NCBI RefSeq assembly: GCF_003788585.1
Contig: NZ_AYKG01000011.1
Coordinates: forward strand, 1-62,501
Reading direction: 5' to 3'
Origin: Salinisphaera japonica YTM-1
Lineage (GTDB): Bacteria > Pseudomonadota > Gammaproteobacteria > Nevskiales > Salinisphaeraceae
DNA length: 62,501 nucleotides
The notes beneath the pieces are model-generated. The model saw only the letters and a program-made list of their open reading frames with translations. It did no database searches and was not told where the DNA came from. A program made the translations under genes and the position numbers. Of the stretch, positions 50,659 through 59,660 are shown piece by piece; position 1 is the first letter of the stretch; each line of letters opens with the position of its first letter.

Positions 50659-51684
50659 TCACCGCGGCGGGCGCTGGCGCAGAATCCGATCGAGCCGATC
50701 GCGGCCCGGATCGATCGTGCCGGCCAACGCGGCCAGCAGCCGCTCCACGGCCCGCGCGGCCACGTGCTCGTGTTGTTGGGCCATCGTGAAAACGGTGGTG
50801 GGCAGGAAATCGAGCAGGCGATGATCGCCGAAGGTAGCCAGCTGCGGCATGGCGCGGCTGGTCGGTGTCGCGTGTCGATCCAGCAGCACATCCAGCGCGC
50901 CGTCCAGAAGCGGATAGGCAGCGGTCACGATCGCGGCCGGCCAGGCGTGCTCGGCCAGATGATCGCGCAGCAGGCCCGCGCCGGTCGCCCGGTCATAGCG
51001 CGTGCCACAACGGGTATGCGCGCCGACCGGCTGGTCCGCCACGGCGTCTAGAAAACCGGCCCGGCGGCGGCGCGTGATCGACAGTTCGGCGACCGCATCG
51101 AGCCAGAGAATATCGCCCGGCGGCGCATGCCTGGCCCGGTTGGCCAGCACCGCCTGTGTGAGCTGTCTCGCCGCGCCTTGATTGGAGGACGCCACGCTGC
51201 GCAGGTGGGTTGCCGACAACGGCCGGTCGAGCGCGATCACGGGGGTGCCCGCGGCCTGAATCTCGGGGTAGAGGGCATCGTGTTCGGCCAGGCACGAGGC
51301 CACGATCAAACCATCGATCTTGCGTGCACGCAGGCCGGCCACCAGCGCCCGTTCGGTGGCGGCGTCATCGTCGGAATCCACGATCACCAGCTGATACCCC
51401 TGCTCGCGCAGCCGGCGCTCGATCTGTTTGGCCAGGCGCGCATAGCTGGTGTTCTCCAGGTCGGGGACGATAAGACCCAGCGTGCGTGTCTTGCCCCGGC
51501 GCAGGGCGGCCGCGCGTATGTCCACGCTGAAATCGTGCTCGGCGATCACGGCCTCGACGCGCGCAACCGTGGCCGGGCTGATCCGCCGGGCGCCCGCCTG
51601 ACCGTTGACCACATAACTGGCCGTGGTGCGCGACACGCCGGCCAGGCGCGCAATATCCGCCAGTGTTTTTGGCTTCGTGGTCAT
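50659..51684 (-). CDS. LacI family regulator, Cra/FruR-like
   Basis: A 341-residue LacI/GalR regulator. The N-terminal helix-turn-helix and hinge read TLADIARLAGVSRTTASYVV...ISPATVARVEAVIAEHDF, the SRTTASYV recognition helix matching the Cra (FruR) subgroup. The periplasmic-binding-like domain has LGLIVPDLENTSYARLAKQIE and ATFGDHRLLDFLP. It is divergent from fruBKA with TGAATCG sites in the gap. In relatives, fructose 1-phosphate releases the repressor from DNA. Confidence 0.88.
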   Translation of the reverse strand: MTTKPKTLADIARLAGVSRTTASYVVNGQAGARRISPATVARVEAVIAEHDFSVDIRAAALRRGKTRTLGLIVPDLENTSYARLAKQIERRLREQGYQLVIVDSDDDAATERALVAGLRARKIDGLIVASCLAEHDALYPEIQAAGTPVIALDRPLSATHLRSVASSNQGAARQLTQAVLANRARHAPPGDILWLDAVAELSITRRRRAGFLDAVADQPVGAHTRCGTRYDRATGAGLLRDHLAEHAWPAAIVTAAYPLLDGALDVLLDRHATPTSRAMPQLATFGDHRLLDFLPTTVFTMAQQHEHVAARAVERLLAALAGTIDPGRDRLDRILRQRPPR

Positions 51685-51721
51685 GACAAATCGGCCTCAT
51701 GACAGGCTTGAGACTTTTGTA

Positions 51722-51800
51722 TGAATCGTAGGTAATACACTTGATTCTGAATCGCGGCACTTACAGCATGCGACTCTAGTCAGGCTGACACGATTCAGCC
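51722..51800. promoter_or_regulatory. Cra-like operator cluster upstream of fruB
   Basis: Three TGAATCG elements lie in the fruR-fruB gap: forward at 51722-51728 and 51748-51754 (26 bp apart), and reverse inside GGCTGACACGATTCAGCC at 51783-51800. The last, read on the minus strand, contains GCTGAATCG, the strong half of the E. coli Cra consensus, and has 6-bp symmetric arms. They are 80-155 bases before the fruB start. Confidence 0.6.
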
Positions 51801-51878
51801 ATGCGCCGTTTGGCGAATAGACCGATCAGCTGCCCGTGCCATGTTCGGGCGGGGTCGGTCTCGATCCGCAGGATGCCC

Positions 51879-54752
51879 ATGCTCGAACTCACCCCTGATG
51901 CTGTTTTGCTGGATCGCACGGCTGCCGACTGGCGCGACGCCCTGGCCCAGGCCGGCCAGGCGTTGATCGCGGCCGAGCTGGTCGAGCCCGATTACGCCGA
52001 TGCCCTGTTCGAGCGCGAGGCCCAGTCCTCGACCTATCTCGGTAACGGCATCGCGATCCCGCACGGCACCAAGCCGGCCGCGCGCTGGGTGCGCCAGACC
52101 GGTCTGCGCGTGCTGCAGTTTCCCGACGGGGTGACCTGGCACGACGGCAACGAGGTCTGCGTGATCGTGACCATCGCGGCCGCCGGGGATCAGCATCTGG
52201 ATATCCTGCGCCAGCTCACCCACGTGCTGGATACGCCCGGCGTGGCCGACAGGCTGGCCCGGGCCGAGCGGGCCGAAGACGTGGTCGCGCTGCTGTCACG
52301 GGCGCCGGTGACCGGCCGCCTGGACAAGGCCACCATCGCCGCCCGCGTGCCCGTGGCCAGCCGCGAAGGGCTGACCGCGATCGCCGCGGCCCGCCTGCAC
52401 GACGCCGGGGCGGCCGGGCCGGGCTTCGTGGCCGCGGCGATGGCCGCGCGGCCGACCGAACTCGGCGATGCGCTATGGCTGGTCGAGGCCTGTATCGATG
52501 CGCGCCAGCCGGCGCTGGGGCTGGCCACGCCGGCCGAGATTGACGACGTGACCGGCGTGTTCGTGCTGGCCCGGCCCAATGCGGCCGACGGGGCCACGCA
52601 GCAGGCCATCAACGAGTTGCTCGCGCGTTTGTTGGGTGTGCTGGAAGCCGGTGAGGGCCGGCGCCTGGCCGAGTTGGACGGGGCCCAGCTGCTGGGCCGG
52701 CTGGCCGGCGAATCCGCCGGCGCCGAGGTGTTGCGCGTGCGGGTACGCAACGCCCACGGGCTGCATGCCCGCCCGGCCAAGCAGCTGGTTCAGGTCGCGC
52801 GGGAGCAGCGCCTGCCGATCCGGGTGCGCCTGGAGGCCGGCGGGGCGGATGCGGTTTCGGCGGCCAGCCTGACCAAGGTCATCGGCCTGGGGGCCCGGCG
52901 CGGCCAGATGCTGGTGTTTTCGGCCGAAGGCGAAGGCGCGGCCCACGCGCTGGGCGCGATTGCCGATGCGGTGCGCGGCGGTCTGGGCGAAGACGTATTG
53001 CCCCTGGAAGACACCAGCGAGGCCCGCCCGTCGCGTAACAAGCTGACACCCGTGGCTCGGGCGCCGGCGCCGGCGCCCGATACGCCGCTGGCCGCGGTGG
53101 CGGCCTCGCCCGGCATGGCCATTGCCCCGGTGTTCGTCATGCGCCTGCCCGAGTTCGAATACGCCGAGACCAGCGATGACTCGGTGGGCGAGCGCAAGCG
53201 CCTGGACGCCGCCATTCGTGCGGCCTATAGCCAGCTGACCGATCTCACCCAGGCCGCCGACGGCGGCGATATGGCCGAGATCCTGTCGATGCACGAAGAG
53301 ATGCTGCGCGATCCCGAACTGCGCGAGGCCGCGGTCGAGGCGATCAACGAGGGCGCCTCGGCCGAGGCCGGCTGGTGGGCGGCCATCGATGCCTCGGCGC
53401 GAGCCCAGGCGGCCCTGGCTGATCGGATACTGGCCGAGCGTGCGGCCGATCTGCGCGATGTCGGCCGGCGTGTGCTGGGCCGGCTGTGCGGCGTGGCCAT
53501 GCCCGCGCCGCCGGATCATCGTTATATTCTGATCGCCGAGGATATCGGGCCCTCGGACGTGGCCCAGCTCGATACCCAGCGCGTGAAGGGTCTGGTCACG
53601 GCCAAGGGCGGGGCGACCTCGCACTCGGCGATTCTGGCGCGCAGCCTGGGCATGCCGGCGGTGGTGGGCGCTGGCGAAGGCATTTTGTCGCTGGTCGACG
53701 GGATCGATCTGATCATCGACGGCGAGCGCGGGCGCGTGGTGGCCGAGCCGAGCGAGGCACGCCGGGCGCGCACCGAAAAAGCCATCGCCGAGCGCGCCGC
53801 CCTGGAAGAACGTGCCTTTGCCGCCCGCCACGAGCCGGCGACCACCACCGACGGCGTGCGCATCGAGGTCGCGGCCAATCTGGGCAACACCTCGCATGCG
53901 CTTGATGCCGTCGAGCGCGGCGCCGAGGGCGTGGGCCTGTTGCGCACCGAGTTCATCTTCATGGCGCACCCGCAGGCCCCGGATCTGGATACCCAGATGG
54001 CCGAGTATCGACGCGCCTTCGATGCGCTGGGCCCGCATCGGCCGTTGGTGGCCCGTACGCTGGATGTCGGCGGCGACAAGCCGCTGGATTACTGGCCGGT
54101 ACCGCCCGAGGACAACCCGTTTCTGGGCCTGCGCGGTATTCGCCTGGCGCTGACCCGCCCGGCGGTACTAGAAAGCCAGATGCGGGCGTTGATTGCCGCG
54201 AGTGCGGGCCGTCCGCTGCGGATCATGTTTCCCATGGTCAAGGACGTGGCCGAGTTCCATGCGGGCAAGGCCATCTATGACCGCGTGATCGCCGATTTTG
54301 ACGATGTCGATGTCCAGCTCGGCGTGATGATCGAGATCCCTTCCTGTGCGCTGCTGGCCGAAACCCTGGCCCCGCACGTGGATTTCTTTTCCATCGGCAC
54401 CAACGATCTCACCCAGTACACGCTGGCCATTGATCGCGGCCATCCGCGGCTGTCGGCCCAGGCCGATGGCCTGCATCCGGCCGTGCTGCGCCTGATTCGC
54501 ATGACCGTGCAGGCAGCGGCCGGCCAGGATTGCTGGGTGGGTGTCTGCGGCGAGCTGGCCAGTGATGCCCAGGCCATCGGCGTGCTGGTGGGCCTTGGCG
54601 TGGATGAGGTCTCGGTCAACGCGCGCCAGATTCCGCTGGTCAAGGCACGTATTCGCGAGCTGTGCCAGCGCGATATGAGCGTGCGCGCCGATAAACTGCT
54701 GGCGCTGGGCACGGCCGAGGCCGTGCGTGAAGCCGTCGAGGCCGAGACATGA
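51879..54752 (+). CDS. fruB: Fused fructose PTS IIA-HPr-Enzyme I protein
   Basis: A 957-residue multiphosphoryl transfer protein. It takes phosphate from PEP and passes it to the fructose transporter. Domains in order: EIIA-Fru (residues about 1-145, phospho-His62 in GNGIAIPHGT), a linker, HPr (about 284-370, His296 in NAHGLHARPAKQL), and Enzyme I (about 405-957, His582 in GGATSHSAILARS, PEP-binding RTEFIFM and LRTEF-type motifs, Cys in CGELASD). It therefore combines the whole general PTS chain, as in pseudomonads. ATG 51879 is preceded by GCAGGA; ATG 51873 is equally possible. The stop overlaps fruK by four bases. Confidence 0.95.
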   Translation: MLELTPDAVLLDRTAADWRDALAQAGQALIAAELVEPDYADALFEREAQSSTYLGNGIAIPHGTKPAARWVRQTGLRVLQFPDGVTWHDGNEVCVIVTIAAAGDQHLDILRQLTHVLDTPGVADRLARAERAEDVVALLSRAPVTGRLDKATIAARVPVASREGLTAIAAARLHDAGAAGPGFVAAAMAARPTELGDALWLVEACIDARQPALGLATPAEIDDVTGVFVLARPNAADGATQQAINELLARLLGVLEAGEGRRLAELDGAQLLGRLAGESAGAEVLRVRVRNAHGLHARPAKQLVQVAREQRLPIRVRLEAGGADAVSAASLTKVIGLGARRGQMLVFSAEGEGAAHALGAIADAVRGGLGEDVLPLEDTSEARPSRNKLTPVARAPAPAPDTPLAAVAASPGMAIAPVFVMRLPEFEYAETSDDSVGERKRLDAAIRAAYSQLTDLTQAADGGDMAEILSMHEEMLRDPELREAAVEAINEGASAEAGWWAAIDASARAQAALADRILAERAADLRDVGRRVLGRLCGVAMPAPPDHRYILIAEDIGPSDVAQLDTQRVKGLVTAKGGATSHSAILARSLGMPAVVGAGEGILSLVDGIDLIIDGERGRVVAEPSEARRARTEKAIAERAALEERAFAARHEPATTTDGVRIEVAANLGNTSHALDAVERGAEGVGLLRTEFIFMAHPQAPDLDTQMAEYRRAFDALGPHRPLVARTLDVGGDKPLDYWPVPPEDNPFLGLRGIRLALTRPAVLESQMRALIAASAGRPLRIMFPMVKDVAEFHAGKAIYDRVIADFDDVDVQLGVMIEIPSCALLAETLAPHVDFFSIGTNDLTQYTLAIDRGHPRLSAQADGLHPAVLRLIRMTVQAAAGQDCWVGVCGELASDAQAIGVLVGLGVDEVSVNARQIPLVKARIRELCQRDMSVRADKLLALGTAEAVREAVEAET

Positions 54753-55723
54753 GCCACGTGCTGGCCATTACCTTGAACCCGGCGCTGGATCTGTCCATCG
54801 GCGTGGATCAGCTCGTGCCCGGCACGCTGCATCGCGCACGGAATGCCGCCACGGTGGCCGCTGGCAAGGGCCACAACGTGGCCTGTGTGCTGGCCGCACT
54901 CGGCCATGACGTCACCGTGGCCGGTTTTCTGGGCGATGAAAACGACGGTGCCCATGCTCGCCTGTTCGCGGCCCACGGCCTGGTGGATCGCTGTACCCGT
55001 ATCGCCGGGGCCACGCGTACCAACGTGAAGATCGGCGAGGCCGATGGCCGGGTCAGCGACGTGAATACGCCCGGGGCCATCGTCAACGACACCGATTGGC
55101 AGGCGTTTATGGCCACACTCGACGACGCATTGGCGCAGGCCCCGGCCGCGGTCGTGCTGGCGGGCAGCCTGGCGCCAGGCATCGCACCGGCCCGCATCGG
55201 CGATATCGTCCAGCGCTGCCACACATACGAGGTGCCGGTGTGGCTGGATACCAGCGGGGCGGCGCTGGCGGCCGGTGTCGCTGCCGGCTGCGCGTGGGTC
55301 AAGCCCAACGCCTGCGAATTGGCCGAATGGGCCGGCGTGGCGCTGGCCGATGAGGCCGAGCTGCTGACCGCGGCCCACGACATGCAGGCCGCGGGCGGCG
55401 CCCACGTCATCGTCTCGCGCGGCGGGGAGCGGCTTTATGCCTGTCACGCCGGCCAATTGTGGGTGGTTACGCCGCCGCGGGTGGCCGTGGCCAATACGGT
55501 CTGTGCCGGCGACAGCCTGTTGGCGGGCCTGTTGCACGGCCAGCTATCCGGCCAGGCCACCGACGAGGCGCTGAGGTTTGCCTGTGCGCTGGCCGCCGAG
55601 GCGGTGCGCCATGTCGGCGTTGGCCGTGCCGATGCCCCTGATTTTTCTGATCTGCAGGCCCAGGTGTGCCTGGAAACGACCCCGCACGGTGCTGTCGCGA
55701 CAGCCCGGGAGCCCAGCCCATGA
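54749..55723 (+). CDS. fruK: 1-phosphofructokinase
   Basis: A 324-residue PfkB family kinase converting fructose 1-phosphate to fructose 1,6-bisphosphate. N-terminal LNPALDLSIGVDQLVPGTLH and AAGKGHNVACVLAALGHDV are typical for 1-PFK; the catalytic base is Asp255 in VCAGDSLLAGLL (usual form GAGDS). Overlap of four bases with both fruB and fruA shows tight coupling. Confidence 0.95.
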   Translation: MSHVLAITLNPALDLSIGVDQLVPGTLHRARNAATVAAGKGHNVACVLAALGHDVTVAGFLGDENDGAHARLFAAHGLVDRCTRIAGATRTNVKIGEADGRVSDVNTPGAIVNDTDWQAFMATLDDALAQAPAAVVLAGSLAPGIAPARIGDIVQRCHTYEVPVWLDTSGAALAAGVAAGCAWVKPNACELAEWAGVALADEAELLTAAHDMQAAGGAHVIVSRGGERLYACHAGQLWVVTPPRVAVANTVCAGDSLLAGLLHGQLSGQATDEALRFACALAAEAVRHVGVGRADAPDFSDLQAQVCLETTPHGAVATAREPSP

Positions 55724-57474
55724 AACTCACGATCGTCACGGCCTGCCCGGGCGGGCACACCACCTCCTGGCTGGCCGCACAGCGTCTGTCGCGGGCCGCC
55801 GAACGGCGCGGCTGGCAGACCGTTTTCCACGAGGAGGATACGGGCGCCTCCGAGCTTGTCATCGTGGCGGCCAGCGCGCCGGTGGATCTGGCTCGTTATG
55901 ACGGGCGCGCGCTCTATCACGCCGATATCGGCGCGGCACTTGCCACGCCGGATGTCGTGCTGGACGCGGCCGAGCACGAATCCGTGGTCTATGACCATGC
56001 CAACGCGCCGTCGGCGCTTTGCACCGTGCGGCCCGAGGTCAGCGCGAACGCGCCAAGCGCCAAGCAGATCGTGGCGGTCACGGCCTGTCCGACCGGCGTG
56101 GCCCATACCTTCATGGCGGCAGAAGCCTTGTCTGAAGCCGGCCGGGCGATGGGACATGGCATCCGCGTGGAAACCCAGGGCTCGGTGGGCGCCCAGGACG
56201 CGCTCACCGACGACGAGATCGCGGCGGCCGACGTGGTGCTGCTGGCCTGTGATATCGAGGTCGATGAAACCCGTTTTGCCGGCAAGCCGATCTATCGCAC
56301 GGCCACGGGAACGGCGCTGAAAAAACCGCGCCCGACGATCGAGGCCGCCCTCACCGAGGCGGTGCCTGCCGGTGAGGGCGCGGCGGCTGCAGCCAAGACG
56401 GCGCCCAAGAAATCGCTCAAGGAGCGCGGGGTCTACAAGCATCTGTTGACCGGCGTGTCCTATATGCTGCCGATCGTGGTGGCCGGCGGGTTGTGTATCG
56501 CCCTGTCGTTTGTCTTCGGGATCGATGCCGCGGATGAAAAAGGCAGCCTGGCCGCCGCACTCATGCAGATCGGCGGCGGCTCGGCGTTCAAGCTGATGGT
56601 GCCGGTGCTGGCTGGTTATATCGCTTACTCCATCGCCGATCGGCCGGGGCTGACGCCGGGGTTGATCGGCGGCTGGCTGGCCACCGATCTGGGGGCCGGT
56701 TTTCTCGGCGGCATCGTGGCCGGTTTTCTGGCCGGCTACGTGGCCAACGCCATCAAGAAAGCCGTGCCGCTGCCGGCCAGCATGGAATCCTTGAAGCCGA
56801 TTCTCATCATCCCGCTGGCCGCCTCGCTGGTGACGGGGCTGACGATGATCTATGTCGTGGGCACGCCGGTGGCCGCAATACTGACCTCGCTGACCGCGTT
56901 TCTGAACTCGATGGGCTCGACCAACGCCGTGCTGCTGGGCGCGCTGCTGGGCGCGATGATGTGTATCGATATGGGCGGGCCGATCAACAAGGCCGCCTAT
57001 ACCTTCGGCGTCGGCCTGCTGTCGTCACAGACCTATCTGCCGATGGGCGCGATCATGGCGGCCGGCATGGTCCCGCCCATCGCCATGGGCATCGCCAGCA
57101 TCGTCGCACGCGCCAAGTTTGCTGAATCCGAGCGCGAGGGCGGCAAGGCGGCGCTTGTACTGGGCCTGTGCTTCATCAGCGAGGGCGCGATTCCGTTTGC
57201 CGCCAAGGATCCGCTGCGGGTGCTGCCGGTGTGTATCGTCGGTGGGGCGCTGACCGGCGCACTGTCCATGCTGTTCGGCTGCAAACTGATGGCGCCCCAC
57301 GGCGGGCTGTTCGTGTTGTTGATTCCGGGGGCGGTGAGCCACGCACTGGCATATCTGGCGGCGATCGCCGCCGGCTCCCTGCTGGCCGGGCTGGCCTATG
57401 CGGTGATCAAGAAAAACGCCGGCGACGCGCCTGGCCAGGCCAGCGAAGAAAGCGGTATCACACAGCAGACATAG
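55720..57474 (+). CDS. fruA: Fructose PTS transporter subunit IIB'BC
   Basis: A 584-residue fructose permease that phosphorylates fructose to fructose 1-phosphate during uptake. Two IIB-like domains precede the membrane part: the first at residues 1-105 keeps a Cys9 in TACPGGHTTS, the second has the phospho-Cys123 in VTACPTGVAHTFMAAEAL. IIC follows from about residue 230 (YKHLLTGVSYMLPIVVAGGL, MCIDMGGPINKAAYTF, GAIPFAAKDP). The ATG overlaps fruK's stop. Confidence 0.95.
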   Translation: MKLTIVTACPGGHTTSWLAAQRLSRAAERRGWQTVFHEEDTGASELVIVAASAPVDLARYDGRALYHADIGAALATPDVVLDAAEHESVVYDHANAPSALCTVRPEVSANAPSAKQIVAVTACPTGVAHTFMAAEALSEAGRAMGHGIRVETQGSVGAQDALTDDEIAAADVVLLACDIEVDETRFAGKPIYRTATGTALKKPRPTIEAALTEAVPAGEGAAAAAKTAPKKSLKERGVYKHLLTGVSYMLPIVVAGGLCIALSFVFGIDAADEKGSLAAALMQIGGGSAFKLMVPVLAGYIAYSIADRPGLTPGLIGGWLATDLGAGFLGGIVAGFLAGYVANAIKKAVPLPASMESLKPILIIPLAASLVTGLTMIYVVGTPVAAILTSLTAFLNSMGSTNAVLLGALLGAMMCIDMGGPINKAAYTFGVGLLSSQTYLPMGAIMAAGMVPPIAMGIASIVARAKFAESEREGGKAALVLGLCFISEGAIPFAAKDPLRVLPVCIVGGALTGALSMLFGCKLMAPHGGLFVLLIPGAVSHALAYLAAIAAGSLLAGLAYAVIKKNAGDAPGQASEESGITQQT

Positions 57475-57527
57475 CAATCGCCCGCCGGGCGCGTACAGTG
57501 GGGCTGACACGTCAACCCGGAATTGTT

Positions 57528-58313
57528 ATGTATCGACTACTGAGCACGTTTGTTGTCACCGCGGGCCTTGCGGTGGCCGGCCCGGCCCTGGCTGATCGCT
57601 CGGACGCCGGGCCGAGTGATGTCCCCGCGCCGATCGAAAACGCGATCGCCGATCCGGCGCGTGGCGATGCCGCAGCCGACGACGAGCGCCGCAAGCCGGC
57701 GGCGGTACTGATGTTCTCCCAGGTTGAGCCGGGCGATACCGTCATCGAGCTGATCCCCGGCAGCGGCTACTGGACCGCCATGCTCTCCGATATCGTGGGC
57801 GAGGACGGGCATGTAGTCACCGTGCTGCCGACGGCCGTGGCCGAGAAACACCCGGATGCGCTGGCCGGTATCAAGAAAATGGCCGCCGAGCCGGGCCATG
57901 CCAACGTCGAGGTCGTGACCGTCGATGCCGATGCGTTGTCGTCGATCGAGAGCCCCCCCGCCGATCTGGTCTTTACCGCACAGAACCTGCACGATTTTGC
58001 CAACAAGGGCATGGGCACGATCACGCCCCAAGCGTTTGCCAGCGAGATCAAACCGCTGCTGGCCGACGACGGCGTGCTGCTGGTCAACGACCATGCGGCG
58101 ACTCGCGGCACGGGCCTGGCCCATACTTCGGATCTGCACCGTATCGATCCGGCGCTGGTGAAAAAACAGATCGTGGCGGCCGGCTACCGCTTTGACGGCG
58201 CCAGCGATGCGTTGGCCAACCCGGACGACTCGCACAAGATCAAGGTTTTCGACGAGCCGATCAAAGGCCATACCGACGAGTTCATCTATCGCTTCGTGCC
58301 GACGAGCGATTGA
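57528..58313 (+). CDS. Exported SAM-methyltransferase-like protein
   Basis: A 261-residue protein with a Sec signal peptide (LLSTFVVTAGLAVAGPALA) and a class I methyltransferase-like core: PGDTVIELIPGSGYWTAMLS replaces the usual glycine-rich SAM loop, NVEVVTVDADALSSI and LVFTAQNLHDF follow, with HAATRGTGLAHTSDLHRIDP near the end. Such exported SAM-fold proteins are found in several proteobacteria; because SAM is not expected in the periplasm, the true ligand is unclear. It begins 53 bases after fruA. Confidence 0.78.
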   Translation: MYRLLSTFVVTAGLAVAGPALADRSDAGPSDVPAPIENAIADPARGDAAADDERRKPAAVLMFSQVEPGDTVIELIPGSGYWTAMLSDIVGEDGHVVTVLPTAVAEKHPDALAGIKKMAAEPGHANVEVVTVDADALSSIESPPADLVFTAQNLHDFANKGMGTITPQAFASEIKPLLADDGVLLVNDHAATRGTGLAHTSDLHRIDPALVKKQIVAAGYRFDGASDALANPDDSHKIKVFDEPIKGHTDEFIYRFVPTSD

Positions 58314-58323
58314 TCGACACGGT

Positions 58324-58353
58324 TCGCCCGGCCGGCTTGAGTCGGCCGGGCGA
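58324..58353 (+). terminator. Hairpin after the methyltransferase-like gene
   Basis: A perfect 11-bp stem TCGCCCGGCCG/CGGCCGGGCGA, loop of 8, 10 bases past the stop. No T run follows, so termination is uncertain. Confidence 0.5.
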
Positions 58354-58398
58354 GCATGCGCACACTGGCGCTGTTCACGCTTAAACGAGAGCAATGTC

Positions 58399-59232
58399 AT
58401 GGCAACTATCAAAGTCGGCACCGAGAACTCGGCCCCGATCGAGCTGTATTACGAAGACGTGGGCGCCGGCAAGCCGGTGGTGCTCATCCACGGCTGGCCG
58501 CTGTCCGGGCGCTCCTGGGAAAACCAGGTGATGCCCCTGGTGGCCGCCGGTTATCGCGTGATCACCTATGACCGGCGCGGCTTCGGCCAATCCAGCCAGC
58601 CGCATACCGGTTATGACTACGACACGCTGGCGGCTGATCTGAACACGCTGATGAACCAGCTGGATTTGAAGGATGCCACGCTGGTGGGTTTTTCCATGGG
58701 CGGCGGCGAAGTCGCGCGTTACGTGGGTAATCACGGTACCGATCGTCTGGCTGGAGTGGTGTTTGCGGCGGCGGTGCCGCCGTATCTGTATGTCACCGAC
58801 GACAACCCGGACGGCGGCCTGGACGATGCCACCATCCAGTCTTTCGAGGACGGCGTGAAAGCCGATCGGGCCGCGTTCTTCGAGGATTTCTCGACCCAGT
58901 TCTTCTCGACCGAGAAAGAAGGCCTGCTGGTGTCCGAGGCCAATCGGGTTTATCACCGCAATATCGCCTGGGCCGCCTCGCCCAAGGGCACGCTGGACTG
59001 CATCGGCGCCTTCGGGCGTACCGACTTCCGCGATGATCTGAAAAAGATCGATGTGCCCGCGCTGGTCATCCACGGCGATGCCGATGGCATCGTGCCGTTG
59101 GAGGTGTCCGGCAAGCGCACGGCGGATACGGTCAAGGACGCCTCGCTGCACGTCATCGAAGGCGGGCCGCACGGCATCAACGCCACGCACCCCGAGGCCT
59201 TCAACAAGGCGCTGATGGATTTCTTGAACTAG
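58399..59232 (+). CDS. Alpha/beta hydrolase, non-heme chloroperoxidase-like
   Basis: A 277-residue hydrolase. Oxyanion motif VVLIHGWPLSGRSWENQ, then YDRRGFGQSSQPHTGYDYDT, nucleophile Ser99 in VGFSMGGGEVARY, acid in VIHGDADGIVP and His in EGGPHGINATH. This set is that of the cofactor-free chloroperoxidase/perhydrolase and esterase group. No signal peptide. The gene lies between two hairpins and is likely transcribed alone. Confidence 0.88.
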   Translation: MATIKVGTENSAPIELYYEDVGAGKPVVLIHGWPLSGRSWENQVMPLVAAGYRVITYDRRGFGQSSQPHTGYDYDTLAADLNTLMNQLDLKDATLVGFSMGGGEVARYVGNHGTDRLAGVVFAAAVPPYLYVTDDNPDGGLDDATIQSFEDGVKADRAAFFEDFSTQFFSTEKEGLLVSEANRVYHRNIAWAASPKGTLDCIGAFGRTDFRDDLKKIDVPALVIHGDADGIVPLEVSGKRTADTVKDASLHVIEGGPHGINATHPEAFNKALMDFLN

Positions 59233-59257
59233 GGAATCGTTCGTTCAGAATGCCGCC

Positions 59258-59294
59258 AGCCGATATCGGCCATGTTGTCGATATCGGCTTTTTT
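59258..59294 (+). terminator. Rho-independent terminator of the hydrolase gene
   Basis: Stem AGCCGATATCG/CGATATCGGCT with 10-base loop and a T run at 59289-59294, 26 bases past the stop. Confidence 0.85.
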
Positions 59295-59306
59295 ATGAGT
59301 GTGCAG

Positions 59307-59660
59307 ATGAAACGTATTTTCGTGGCCGGCCTGGCCGGTTTCGCCCTGTCGGTACTGGCTGGCTGTCAGCAGAGCCAGGCGCCCGGCAACCATATGACCG
59401 CCGCTAGTGATATCGACCAGGACACGCTGTGCCAGGTCAGCACCTGGAAGCCGATCAACGTGGCCAGCCAGTGCGAGGCCGGCCAGAAGATTCTGTATCG
59501 CCCCGGCGATGAGGCTGGCTCCGAGCAGTCGGCACTATTTACGGCCGCCAACTGTGATCTGCGTTTCTCGGTGTCGGCCACGCCGGGCGGCACCGCCTGT
59601 ATCTATCGTCCGATCCGCTCGGCCAACGCGCTGGCCACGCCGGACGACGCTGCGAGCTAA
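59307..59660 (+). CDS. Small lipoprotein of unknown function
   Basis: A 117-residue lipoprotein: MKRIFVAGLAGFALSVLAGC gives lipobox LAGC with Cys20. The mature part has four further Cys (DTLCQV, ASQCEAG, AANCDLRF, TACIYR), possibly two disulfides, and no recognised domain. It starts just after the terminator of the preceding gene, with GTG 59301 as an alternative start. Its stop overlaps that of the convergent arsB by three bases. Confidence 0.75.
   Translation: MKRIFVAGLAGFALSVLAGCQQSQAPGNHMTAASDIDQDTLCQVSTWKPINVASQCEAGQKILYRPGDEAGSEQSALFTAANCDLRFSVSATPGGTACIYRPIRSANALATPDDAAS

Noticed and set aside
52473-54038. 521-codon minus-strand frame opposite fruB
   Set aside because: Antisense of the PTS domains; no protein-like motif.
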